Numbered from the stretch's first letter, positions 1-6,494 are shown. The stretch: DNA of 16,748 nucleotides from CAVXYC01 sp046154735 (GCA_046154735.1 JBJXFJ010000011.1:1-16748); one strand, 5' to 3'. Notes: generated from the sequence alone by a model not told the origin. Numbers and translations: made by a program.

Positions 1-1
1 C

Positions 2-118
2 GTAGCTCAGGTGAGGGATGTGCTGGGCACCAGTCGCCGCTACGCTCTGGCACTGATGGCGCATCTTGACGAGCGCAAGGTGACGCGGAGGGTGGGGGAT
101 GAGCGCGTATTGATGTGA
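2..118 (+). CDS. selB: SelB C-terminus (partial; selenocysteine-specific elongation factor)
   Basis: Only the last 38 codons lie in the window; the gene begins upstream of it. The readable end contains VRDVLGTSRRYALALM, then HLDERKVTRRVGDERVLM and a TGA stop. This matches the last winged-helix domain of bacterial SelB, the special elongation factor that brings selenocysteyl-tRNA to UGA codons; its C-terminal winged helices bind the SECIS hairpin in selenoprotein mRNAs. The match comes from recognising a short but distinctive tail (LGTSRRYAL..LD..K.TRR.GD.RVL). The following RAYT gene starts inside the stop codon (GTGA overlap). The presence of selB implies the organism makes selenoproteins, though none is visible here. 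Confidence 0.82.
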   Translation, partial: VAQVRDVLGTSRRYALALMAHLDERKVTRRVGDERVLM

Positions 119-723
119 GCGCGATGCAACAACCCCAATCGGCGAATCCGAATCGGCGATCGGTTCGACTGCCGTCATGGAACTATGCTTGGAAGGGCGC
201 CTATTTCGTCACGGCTGTCACGGCGCAGCGCGCGTTGCTTTTTGGATCGATCCAGGGTGATTACGTATGTTACTCCAGTGCGGGTGCTACCGTGGATGAA
301 GAGTGGCGACGCTCTAGAGAGATCCGCGCAGAGATCACACTCGCTTCTTACGTTGTGATGCCAACTCATATTCACGCAATTGTGTGGATTGCGTCTGAAA
401 CCAACCCTGAGAAGTCTCGGGATGACGCGGATACCGTAGGGGCGACTGGCCGGTCGCCCGCGCTCCCATCCAGGCCAAAGGGGCCGGGTGCAAGATCCCT
501 GGGCGCGCTCATTGCCAGTTTCAAGGCCGCCGTCACGAAACGTGTCAATGACCGTCGTGGTACACCAGGCGCTCAAATCTGGCAACGAAGCTATTACGAG
601 CACATCATCCGCGATGAGCAAGAGCTCAACCGCATTCGCCAATACATCCTGGACAATCCATCCCTTTGGAATGACGATCCCGAAAACCCGGAGCGCGTCT
701 CCTCCCGTTCACGACCCCGGTAA
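115..723 (+). CDS. REP-associated tyrosine transposase (RAYT, IS200-like Y1 family)
   Basis: The protein has 202 residues, usual for RAYTs. These single-copy, IS200/IS605-related Y1 nucleases bind and cleave REP palindromes that carry a GTAG foot. The N-terminal RRSVRLPSWNYAWKGAYFVT block and the HUH metal site T84-H85-I86-H87 are present. The catalytic-Tyr block is IWQRSYYEHIIRDEQE, with Y160/Y161, followed by RIRQYILDNPSLW. The GTG start at 115 overlaps the selB TGA; an ATG at 124 is an equally usable start. No terminal repeats of an insertion sequence are visible, which fits a domesticated RAYT. Oddly, codons 107-116 encode VGATGRSP from an in-frame REP palindrome (434-460), and the downstream array contains DNA resembling this same part of the gene. 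The family call is firm; activity is unknown. Confidence 0.9.
   Translation: MSAMQQPQSANPNRRSVRLPSWNYAWKGAYFVTAVTAQRALLFGSIQGDYVCYSSAGATVDEEWRRSREIRAEITLASYVVMPTHIHAIVWIASETNPEKSRDDADTVGATGRSPALPSRPKGPGARSLGALIASFKAAVTKRVNDRRGTPGAQIWQRSYYEHIIRDEQELNRIRQYILDNPSLWNDDPENPERVSSRSRPR
434..460 (+). repeat. REP palindrome inside the RAYT gene
   Basis: CCGTAGGGGCGACTGG begins a 27-nt element ending GGTCGCCCG: a GTAG foot followed by an imperfect hairpin whose GGGCGAC and GTCGCCC arms pair. It differs at one position from the left REP of array copy 4 (1382-1408), and copy 1 (803-828) differs from it by one missing base. It sits in frame and adds TVGATGRSPA to the protein, between the HUH motif and the catalytic Tyr block. 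Confidence 0.85.
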
Positions 724-773
724 CCCGGCTCCGTTGTCACATCGGCGCACAGCGGACACTGGCAGGGCACCCC

Positions 774-966
774 GATGCAGACGGCTGTGAAGGCGGCGAA
801 CGCCGTAGGGGCGACTGGCGGTCGCCCGCTCCCCCACCCAGAACGAGGGAACCAGGCGCGACATCAGTCGGTCAATTCATCACGAGCAGGGATATCGCGA
901 CGGGCGACCGCCAGTCGCCCCTACGGATGGCGGCGTCCTCCGGAGCGGACGCAGGTTGGGGAGCCC
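774..966 (+). repeat. Array unit 1, with perfect 26-bp inverted REP pair
   Basis: The left REP is at 803-828 and the right REP at 901-926. They are exact reverse complements over 26 bp, with a 72-bp spacer. The outer ends read CCGTAG and CTACGG. Each arm can also fold alone (GGGCGAC, five-base loop, GTCGCCC). This is the best-preserved pair of the array. Confidence 0.88.
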
Positions 967-1160
967 GATGCAGACGGCGTGAATGATGTGGATGCCGTCG
1001 GGGCGATCGTTTGGTCGCCCGTGCCCCCACCCGGAACGAGGGAACCAGGCGCGACATCAATCGGTCCATTCATCGCCGGCCGGGAGATCGCGGCGGGCGA
1101 CGGGCCAGTCGCCCCTACGGATGGCGCGATTCTCCAGAGCGGACGCAGGTTGGGGAGCCC
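967..1160 (+). repeat. Array unit 2
   Basis: The left REP (995-1021) is changed to CGTCGGGGCGATCGTTTGG, so its GTAG foot reads GTCG. The right REP (1094-1120) keeps the CTACGG end and a GGGCGAC arm. Units 2 and 3 share GATCGTTTGGTCGCCCG and GAATGATGTG, so they look like sister duplicates. Confidence 0.85.
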
Positions 1161-1353
1161 GATGCAGACGGCGTGAATGATGTGAATGCAGTTGATGCGA
1201 TCGTTTGGTCGCCCGCGCCCCCACCAGGAACGAGGGAATCGGGCGCGACATCACGCGGTTTGTTGGTCGCCGGCAGGGATATCGCGACGGGCGACCGCCC
1301 GTCGCCCGTACGGATGTCTGGATCCACCAGAGCGGACGCTGCCCGGGCGTGCT
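1161..1353 (+). repeat. Array unit 3
   Basis: The left REP (about 1188-1215) has lost its GTAG foot and one side of the stem. The right REP (1288-1313) keeps both arms around an altered loop. The closing block has drifted to GCGGACGCTGCCCGGGCG. Confidence 0.83.
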
Positions 1354-1547
1354 GATGCAGACGGCGGTGAGATTGCGGACGCCGTAGGGGCGACTGGCCG
1401 GTTGCCCGCGCCCCCACCAGGAACGAGGGAATTGGGCGCGACCTCACCAGGTGCAGTCATCGCCAACCGGGATATCCCAACGGGCGACCAGCCAGTCCCC
1501 CGTGCAGACGACGCCGCCCTCCGGAGCGGACGCAGGTTGGGGACCCC
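1354..1547 (+). repeat. Array unit 4, closest to the REP inside the RAYT gene
   Basis: The left REP (1382-1408) matches the palindrome inside the RAYT gene at 26 of 27 positions. Read in one frame the unit gives VGATGRLPAPPP...GATSPGAVIA, which parallels VGATGRSPALPS...GARSLGALIA of the transposase. The right REP (1481 to about 1505) is decayed. Confidence 0.83.
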
Positions 1548-1582
1548 GAGGCAGACGGCGTGAATGGTCCGGATGATGAAAT

Positions 1583-1608
1583 GCCCACTGGGAACGCTCC
1601 CAGTGGGC
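1583..1608 (+). repeat. 11-bp stem hairpin at the right edge of the array
   Basis: GCCCACTGGGA (1583-1593) and TCCCAGTGGGC (1598-1608) are exact reverse complements around an ACGC loop. No T-run follows, so it is not a typical intrinsic terminator. It sits between the end of the repeat stub and the lactonase gene and could be a terminator-like or REP-derived hairpin. Confidence 0.6.
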
Positions 1609-1686
1609 CAGCGGTCTGGATATCGGGCTGCGCTTGCGAGTTCTGCTCACGCTCTGCGATCCTCAGACTGCAATTGAGGTGCAGCC

Positions 1687-2490
1687 ATGACCACTCCCAA
1701 CTACGAGGTCTTCGCGATCAAGTACGCCGAGCGCGATGCGCGACGCGCAGAACATTTCATTGGCGGCGATCCGCATGATGCTCCCATGCCTATGGACTAC
1801 TTCGTATGGCTCATTCGGAACGATGCGCGCACCATTCTGCTTGATATGGGCTACACTGCCGAGGTTGCGGCGAAGCGTCGGCGCAGGCATCTTCGTGCCC
1901 CCAAAGATGGGCTTGTCATGCTGGGGGTGGACGCCGCGACGATTGACACGGTCATCATTTCCCACATGCACTATGACCACGTGGGCACGTATGCGGATTT
2001 TCCAAACGCGGTGTTCCATATCCAGGACGACGAGATGAGCTTCGTCACCGGTCGACACATGCGCCACAACCAGTTCAGACACAGTTTTGAGGTGGACGAC
2101 GTTCTAGGAATGGTGCGGCTGGTCTACGCAAACCGCGTCGCGTTCCATCAGGGTGATGATGAGATCGCCCCTGGCGTGAGCGTCCACAAAATTGGGGGGC
2201 ACACCGCGGGCTTACAGTCAGTGCGAGTGCACACCGCACGCGGCTGGGTGGTCCTGGCTTCCGATGCATCGCATTACTACGAGCACATGGAGACCGGCCG
2301 CTGCTTCCCCACAACCTTCCATCTGGGACAGATGGTGGAAGGGTATGCCACACTCCGTGGACTGGCAGAGTCACCCAAGCATGTGATTCCCGGGCATGAC
2401 CCGCTGGTTATTGCTCGATACCCCGCCCCCGCAAGGGAGCTTGATGGGACAATTGTACGATTGGACGTCATGCCGGCGGACGAGAGTTAG
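1687..2490 (+). CDS. Metallo-beta-lactamase-fold hydrolase, N-acyl homoserine lactonase-like
   Basis: The protein has 267 residues and a single MBL domain. The dinuclear metal site is complete: H93-M-H95-Y-D97-H98, H172 in GGHTAG, D193 in LASDASHYY and H237 in PGHDP. The LASDASHYYEH block and the overall spacing are those of the quorum-quenching N-acyl homoserine lactonase branch, cytoplasmic enzymes that open the lactone ring of AHL signals. Related family members act on other lactones or esters, so the substrate is an inference. GAGGTG at 1675-1680 is a well-placed ribosome binding site. The gene stands alone after the REP array and converges on the mazG-like gene, with 44 nt between the stops. 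Confidence 0.8.
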   Translation: MTTPNYEVFAIKYAERDARRAEHFIGGDPHDAPMPMDYFVWLIRNDARTILLDMGYTAEVAAKRRRRHLRAPKDGLVMLGVDAATIDTVIISHMHYDHVGTYADFPNAVFHIQDDEMSFVTGRHMRHNQFRHSFEVDDVLGMVRLVYANRVAFHQGDDEIAPGVSVHKIGGHTAGLQSVRVHTARGWVVLASDASHYYEHMETGRCFPTTFHLGQMVEGYATLRGLAESPKHVIPGHDPLVIARYPAPARELDGTIVRLDVMPADES

Positions 2491-2534
2491 CTCGCACCTG
2501 CCATTTTCGGCGAGGTTGAAGACGGGAGCTCCTG

Positions 2535-2873
2535 CTATCGGTGATCCCCGTCGCCATGAATGGTGTTCCGCTCATAACGAGACTGGAGTTTTTCTATATT
2601 TGCCTGGGCTACATCGTCCAGAGTGATATCAAGCTCGGTACAGATCTGGGCCATGTACCAGAGCACGTCGCCCAGCTCCAGCTTCAGGGCCTCGCGGTCG
2701 TCTTCTGAGATCTGTCCGCCTTTGTCGCGGAAGATCTTCTTGATCTTCCCGGCTACCTCACCGGCTTCATTTACAAGGCCGAGGGTGGGGTAAACGATGG
2801 GGTGGTCCGTTTCGACGAGGTTCCAGGTTTTCCGCGATTCGTGTTGATATTCTGCAAACCGATCCATTGCCAT
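2535..2873 (-). CDS. MazG-like nucleotide pyrophosphohydrolase
   Basis: This is a small all-alpha protein of 112 residues, the size of single-domain MazG-like and phage MazG proteins. The metal-binding pattern E36-x-x-E39 (NEAGEVAGKIKK) and E66-x-x-D69 (ELGDVLWYM) is present, followed by the family's KLQSRYERN end. Such enzymes hydrolyse nucleoside triphosphates, often damaged or modified ones, to the monophosphate and pyrophosphate. Its ATG overlaps the methyltransferase TGA by one base (TGATG), which suggests translational coupling. It is the last gene of a three-gene minus-strand run. The substrate cannot be read from the sequence. Confidence 0.88.
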   Translation of the reverse strand: MAMDRFAEYQHESRKTWNLVETDHPIVYPTLGLVNEAGEVAGKIKKIFRDKGGQISEDDREALKLELGDVLWYMAQICTELDITLDDVAQANIEKLQSRYERNTIHGDGDHR

Positions 2874-3565
2874 CAGATCCCTTTTGCGCGCAGAGACAAT
2901 ATTAAGAGCATGGGCCAGCCAACATACCTGACAGCCCGTGGGTAGGTATCGGCAAAGTCCACATCTGGTGCATGCTCCCCAACGGCTTCCAGGGTGAAAC
3001 CTGCCCGAACTGGAGCCATAACGAGATCACCGAAGGAGTGGTTGACGCTGCCAGGCCGCGTGATCAGCCCGGTGTCCGGATCGGTGAAGCGCGCCTGACT
3101 CCCCCGCAAGAACATGGCCGGGTGCAAGGTGGAGATCACCGCCCGACCCTGGGGACGCAAGACACGCCGCATTTCGGAAAAGAATGGCTCCAGCTCGTGA
3201 ATGTGCTCCAGGACCAGCGCACTGATGGCGCAGTCAAATGTGCCATCGCGGAAGGGAAGCGCCTGATGCATATCATGCACCACAAATGAGGCATCTTGGC
3301 CCTGGAGTCGACTCCGGGCCCGGGCCATCATTTCCGTGGAGAAATCCACCCCGGTGACTCGGGCCCCATTGCGCGCGCACCAGAGCGCATGACGCCCCGT
3401 GCCGCAGCCCAGATCAACCACGGTGCGGCCACGCACATCACCAAGTGCCGCCTGCATGGGTGGAGCCTCGAGCGCGGGGAGAGGGTTCGCATCATGATCA
3501 TAGACCAGTGCCCACCGGTCATAGGCGGAGCGCACTGTGATCAATGCGCTCCGGTCATCCATCAT
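2873..3565 (-). CDS. Class I SAM-dependent methyltransferase
   Basis: The protein has 230 residues with a Rossmann-type methyltransferase fold. Motif I is VVDLGCGTGRHALWCA (D51-LGCGTG), the acidic residue ending strand 2 is D74 in VTGVDFS, and FDCAISALVLEHI (from 110) corresponds to motif IV. This is the Methyltransf_11-type UbiE/SmtA-like layout, used on small molecules as well as macromolecules, so the acceptor is unknown. The start is ATGATG, 14 nt after the stop of the upstream lyase gene, with GGGGAG nearby. The middle gene of the operon, it overlaps mazG by one base. Confidence 0.87.
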   Translation of the reverse strand: MMDDRSALITVRSAYDRWALVYDHDANPLPALEAPPMQAALGDVRGRTVVDLGCGTGRHALWCARNGARVTGVDFSTEMMARARSRLQGQDASFVVHDMHQALPFRDGTFDCAISALVLEHIHELEPFFSEMRRVLRPQGRAVISTLHPAMFLRGSQARFTDPDTGLITRPGSVNHSFGDLVMAPVRAGFTLEAVGEHAPDVDFADTYPRAVRYVGWPMLLILSLRAKGI

Positions 3566-3579
3566 GATCGATGGCTCCC

Positions 3580-4440
3580 CTAACGAAGATAGTCAACGGT
3601 CGCCTGGTCATAGTCCGACTGCGCAGTCAGGGCGGCCATGAATTCCTTAGGATCGAGTGCGGGGGGCAGTACGCCTGGCGCCGTGGATTCACGGTGTCCG
3701 CGCATGGAGTCGTAGGCGGCGCGCGCGGCGGCCTGCAGCGGCGCATGACTCCACCCACCAATGCGGACGCCCTGCGAGGCAAGGTAGACAGGATCAGACA
3801 ACTCCGGAGTGGCCGAGCCCAACACAAAGGGAAGCGCTGATTGCGCCCGAATTGCCTCCAGCTCGGCGCGCGTGCTCAGGCCCACAAAGAAGAGTCCATC
3901 CACGCCTGCCGCCTCGTATGCCTTGGCTCGGCGAAGCACGCTCTCGATCCCCTCGGCGCGAATGGCGCTGGTACGCCCGTAGATCACCGTACTGGGATCG
4001 GTCCGGGCGGAGAGAGCCGCGCGCATCTTGCCCGTGCCCTCTTCCACGGAGAGAAATGTCTCACCCGCAGCGCCAAATGCCCGCGGCAGCACCGTGTCCT
4101 CAATACTCATGGCCGAGATACCCGCAGTCTCCAGCTCTTGAACGCAGCGCATCACATTGAGCGCATTGCCGTAGCCATGATCCGCATCCACCATCAGCGG
4201 CAGGGTGCCAGCGCGTGTGATCCGCCGCGCCTGCTCCACGAACTCAGACAGCGTGAGCACTACGAGATCCGGCGCCGCCAGCACCGTGAGCGAGGCCGTG
4301 GAGCCCGCGAACATCATCATCTCATAGCCAAGCGCTTCCGCCGCGCGGGCCGTCAACGGGTCATATACGGAAGCCGGACTCACAAACCTATCACCGGCAA
4401 GAATCGCGCGAAGCCGCTCACGCTGCTCATGGGCGCTCAT
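3580..4440 (-). CDS. Isocitrate lyase/PEP mutase superfamily enzyme, oxaloacetate decarboxylase-like
   Basis: The 286-residue product closely follows the oxaloacetate decarboxylase branch of the PEP mutase/isocitrate lyase superfamily. Evidence includes SPASVYDPLTARAAEALGYE, GSTASLTVLAAPDLVVLTLSEF, the Mg-site block DADHGYGNALNVMR (D85, D87), SIEDTVLP (E114, D115) and VEEGTGKMRAAL. From memory it resembles Pseudomonas PA4872 throughout its N-terminal two thirds. The likely reaction is decarboxylation of oxaloacetate or a related 2-oxo acid to pyruvate. I chose the ATG at 4440 rather than the in-frame ATG at 4476 because GGAGG lies seven bases before it. It is the first gene of the run leading to the methyltransferase and MazG. 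Carboxyphosphonoenolpyruvate mutase is a common but less likely label. Confidence 0.85.
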   Translation of the reverse strand: MSAHEQRERLRAILAGDRFVSPASVYDPLTARAAEALGYEMMMFAGSTASLTVLAAPDLVVLTLSEFVEQARRITRAGTLPLMVDADHGYGNALNVMRCVQELETAGISAMSIEDTVLPRAFGAAGETFLSVEEGTGKMRAALSARTDPSTVIYGRTSAIRAEGIESVLRRAKAYEAAGVDGLFFVGLSTRAELEAIRAQSALPFVLGSATPELSDPVYLASQGVRIGGWSHAPLQAAARAAYDSMRGHRESTAPGVLPPALDPKEFMAALTAQSDYDQATVDYLR

Positions 4441-4867
4441 ATGGGGTCCTCCATTGTCGAATCGGTGGACTGACACTGTACCCCTTACAGGACTTGAGCG
4501 GCTGTAACCCTGATGAGTCAGACTGGCGTCATGAGCCCGCAGGCTGTCATCCCGGTAGCTGCCATCTGATGCGAGGGAATGTGATGCTCACGACTGCTCA
4601 CAGCTCTCCTCTCCGCTGACTCCCAGCTCCGGCGCACTATCTGATTTCGCAGCAATTCCCCGTAGCGCGGTGGTCTTGTGCCCCGCCCCCGAGAAATCCC
4701 TTGATTCCAGATGAAATCCGGCCTCGGGAGCATCCTCGGGGGCGGGGCACAAGACCACCGCGCTACGGAGGATGACTGCGGATGTTTCAGCGATTTTGAG
4801 GCGGGGTCACGCTGGTGGCACTGCGGAGCCTCAGGCATCTGAAGTCCCCTGGAGAGATTCGCGTCTC
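4441..4867. other. Non-coding gap with a large inverted repeat
   Basis: No convincing gene lies here. Frames crossing the gap are short, unlike known proteins, and run through the inverted repeat at 4660-4768. The part next to 4440 should hold the promoter of the lyase operon. The part next to 4868 is where transcripts of the DUF2330-cupredoxin pair would end. Confidence 0.7.
4660..4768. repeat. Perfect 34-bp inverted repeat (REP doublet or MITE-like)
   Basis: The arms at 4660-4693 and 4735-4768 are exact reverse complements over 34 bp, separated by 41 bp. The outer ends read CCGTAGCGCGGTGGTC and GACCACCGCGCTACGG. Like the array units, the pair has a GTAG foot facing outward and GC-rich imperfect palindromes within each arm, but the core sequence differs, so it would be a second REP family. 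It could also fold into a long hairpin that ends transcription of the cupredoxin operon. Confidence 0.88.
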
Positions 4868-5269
4868 CTACCTCGCAACGGTGAGCAGGCCGGTCATGCC
4901 GTAAGCTTCGTGTCCGGGTAAGTGGCAAATGAACTGAAGGCTCCCAGCCTGATCGAACACCACCGTCGTCGTCTTCGTGGCATAGGGCGGGACCGTCACC
5001 TCCGTTGGACGCTCGTTGTGAACGGCCTCAGTACCTGTACGATGGGCCTGGTGGACGGAAGGAGGTCCTACGATCCATTCGTGCTCTATAGGGTCGTCAT
5101 TGCGAAGCGTGATAAGCACTGGCACCCCCACCGGCACGGTCATGTTCGCCGGTTCGAAGCGCGAATATCGGAACACCACGGTGGCCTGGGGTGAGGCAGC
5201 CGCTCTCGGCGCGCATCCACTCACTAATCCCGTGAGTAGGAGCGCGCCGACGAGTGCGACGATCTTCAC
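4868..5269 (-). CDS. Cupredoxin-like copper-binding lipoprotein
   Basis: The protein has 133 residues. An N-terminal signal peptide ends in the lipobox L15-V-S-G-C19, so a lipid-anchored protein outside the cytoplasmic membrane is expected. The rest is a single plastocyanin-like beta sandwich. The likely type 1 copper ligands are H63 in IEHEW and the C115-x4-H120-x4-M125 loop (FICHLPGHEAYGM). Such proteins carry single electrons or buffer copper. The start is a GTG whose first bases overlap the TGA of the DUF2330 gene (GTGA), a typical sign of coupled translation. Its electron partner is unknown. Confidence 0.85.
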   Translation of the reverse strand: MKIVALVGALLLTGLVSGCAPRAAASPQATVVFRYSRFEPANMTVPVGVPVLITLRNDDPIEHEWIVGPPSVHQAHRTGTEAVHNERPTEVTVPPYATKTTTVVFDQAGSLQFICHLPGHEAYGMTGLLTVAR

Positions 5270-6297
5270 GGCTGCCTACGTCGGGCTCGGCGACCGCGCA
5301 TGAATGCTGGTGCAGCTACCAGCATCATGGCGCCCGCTCCAATAGCGGCGGGCTGGGCCAGCTCTTCCGCGGGCGACATTGGCTCGAGCCCCGCGGCCAT
5401 GCGTGAAGGGTTCCCTCGACCACTGGCATCAATCGCGAGGTCATAGCGTAGGTCCGCCGTGGCACTGTTGACCCGCACCTTCGTGAGCCAGGCAGAGGCC
5501 GGCACCCAGGCCATTCCGTCATCAGAACGGAGGTCATCCAGCAAGCGCTGATCGGCCGCGGCGCTGTGTGTCAGAGCAAGCCCATTACCCATGTGCGGCA
5601 GCATGGCTGGGATCTGATCGGTCAGGAGAAACACGTCTGCCTGTACCTGGTCCGTGGGCTGCCGTCCAAGCCCGAGAATGCGTAACGGCACCCAGGGATT
5701 GGACGTTGGAATCGTAATGTGGACCGGCGTGCCATCACCAAGCTGTTGCCCGCGCGCGAGCGCCGCATCCCCATCGAACACGGCAGCAAGAAAGATAGGG
5801 CTGCGCTCCGCGTAGAACTCCAGTACCTCGGGTGCGTCCGGCGAAAGGCGGAACCCATGCTCAGTGGCCCAGGCAGCCACGGCTGGCGCTCCACCCTTTA
5901 AGACCGTGAGATCCAGTGCATCCACGCGCGTCTGGAGGAGCACCTCCGCGGTTGGTGCCGGAAGCGCGCTTTCGGCCACAGCAGAGCGCAGTGCAATCCG
6001 CGGCTCCGTCTCGCGAATCAATCGTTGGAGTGTCCACGCACCACCACGCTCCACACTTGATGGCACATCCGGCAAGGGGATCAGCGTGCCAAACTGGCCG
6101 CCACCACCCTGAAACTTAAATGCCGTCACATAGTGCTCGACCCCGTCATGGTAGGCGGCCAGGGTGGTTGTACGCCCCAGATTCACCGCGCCGTTCGAGC
6201 CAATCAGCCCGGCGCACGCCAAGGCCGGCGCAGCCGCGCCCAAGGACGCGGCCCCGATCGCGGTGCCCACCGCGATTGCCTGAACTAGACGTCTCAT
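5266..6297 (-). CDS. DUF2330 family secreted/membrane-anchored protein
   Basis: The 343-residue product starts at the ATG at 6297, with GGAG eight bases upstream. The frame stays open to 6534, but that extension lacks a signal peptide at its start and is not protein-like. A signal peptide (MRRLVQAIAVGTAIG...APALA) leads into CAGLIGSNGAVNLGRTTTLA and YHDGVEHYVTAFKFQGGGGQ, the recognisable DUF2330 opening, then FGTLIPLPDVPSSVERGG and WTLQRLI. Near the C-terminus a hydrophobic stretch (AAIGAGAMMLVAAPAFM) followed by RGRRARRRQP suggests a membrane anchor with a cytoplasmic basic tail. The function of DUF2330 is unknown. The coupled cupredoxin downstream hints at a role in copper or extracellytoplasmic redox chemistry, which is inference only. 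Confidence 0.85.
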   Translation of the reverse strand: MRRLVQAIAVGTAIGAASLGAAAPALACAGLIGSNGAVNLGRTTTLAAYHDGVEHYVTAFKFQGGGGQFGTLIPLPDVPSSVERGGAWTLQRLIRETEPRIALRSAVAESALPAPTAEVLLQTRVDALDLTVLKGGAPAVAAWATEHGFRLSPDAPEVLEFYAERSPIFLAAVFDGDAALARGQQLGDGTPVHITIPTSNPWVPLRILGLGRQPTDQVQADVFLLTDQIPAMLPHMGNGLALTHSAAADQRLLDDLRSDDGMAWVPASAWLTKVRVNSATADLRYDLAIDASGRGNPSRMAAGLEPMSPAEELAQPAAIGAGAMMLVAAPAFMRGRRARRRQP

Positions 6298-6416
6298 TCC
6301 GTCATCTCCAGTGGGCCGGTTGCCCAATGTGAAGGAAGACGCGAGAGAGTCCGTTTGAGTTCCCAGGTCGATCGATTGGTCCCTCGTGCGCCTCGCGATC
6401 TCGTCATTCGAACGAG

Positions 6417-6434
6417 GATTCAAAACGTTGAATC
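6417..6434. promoter_or_regulatory. Candidate operator: 7-bp inverted repeat in a divergent promoter region
   Basis: GATTCAA and TTGAATC are exact reverse complements around AACG, between the divergent DUF2330 (6297) and dienelactone hydrolase (6533) genes. The size and placement fit a dimeric regulator site, but no regulator gene adjoins it. Chance occurrence is possible. Confidence 0.35.
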
Positions 6435-6488
6435 GTGTGTGATCGCCAGGAGCGCATCCGCGCGAGAGCACTGTTCTGCGGGGACAGG

Positions 6489-6494
6489 TACAAT
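6489..6494 (+). promoter_or_regulatory. Possible -10 element of the dienelactone hydrolase gene
   Basis: TACAAT lies 39 bases before the ATG at 6533 and matches the sigma-70 -10 consensus at five of six positions. No good -35 is found 16-18 bases upstream, so this is weak. Confidence 0.28.

Larger units (their letters stand above)
774..1570 (+). repeat. Tandem array of ~193-bp BIME-like REP units (4 copies + stub)
   Basis: The array fills the gap between the RAYT gene and the lactonase gene. The unit start GATGCAGACGGC recurs at 774, 967, 1161 and 1354, and as GAGGCAGACGGCGTGAATG at 1548, giving spacings of 193, 194, 193 and 194 bp. Each unit contains in order the start block, a left REP, a spacer with GAACGAGGGAA and GGCGCGACATCA blocks, an inverted right REP with GGGCGACC and CGCCC arms, and in most copies a closing AGCGGACGCAGGTTGGGGA. 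Several open frames cross the array, but they follow its periodicity and match no recognised protein, so I treat it as non-coding. Nucleotides 724-773 belong to neither gene nor repeat. Confidence 0.9.

Noticed and set aside
1..20. tRNA-like GTAGCTCAGGTG at the left edge
   Set aside because: It is read through in frame as the selB C-terminus, and no cloverleaf can be formed downstream.
175..642. 155-codon minus-strand frame
   Set aside because: It is antisense to the RAYT gene, whose motifs are unambiguous on the plus strand.
775..1563. Several overlapping open frames of 60-133 codons on both strands across the repeat array
   Set aside because: They repeat with the 193-bp period, match no recognised protein, and arise from GC-rich repeat sequence.
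774..1570. CRISPR-like array
   Set aside because: Units are about 193 bp and repeat along their whole length; there are no short identical repeats with unique spacers and no cas genes.
1583..1608. Rho-independent terminator
   Set aside because: The stem is strong, but no T-run follows on either strand.
3841..4473. 210-codon plus-strand frame
   Set aside because: It is antisense to the lyase gene, which has clear family motifs and a ribosome binding site.
4441..4476. Longer N-terminus for the lyase, starting at 4476
   Set aside because: The ATG at 4440 has GGAGG at good spacing, and MSAHEQRERL fits the family start.
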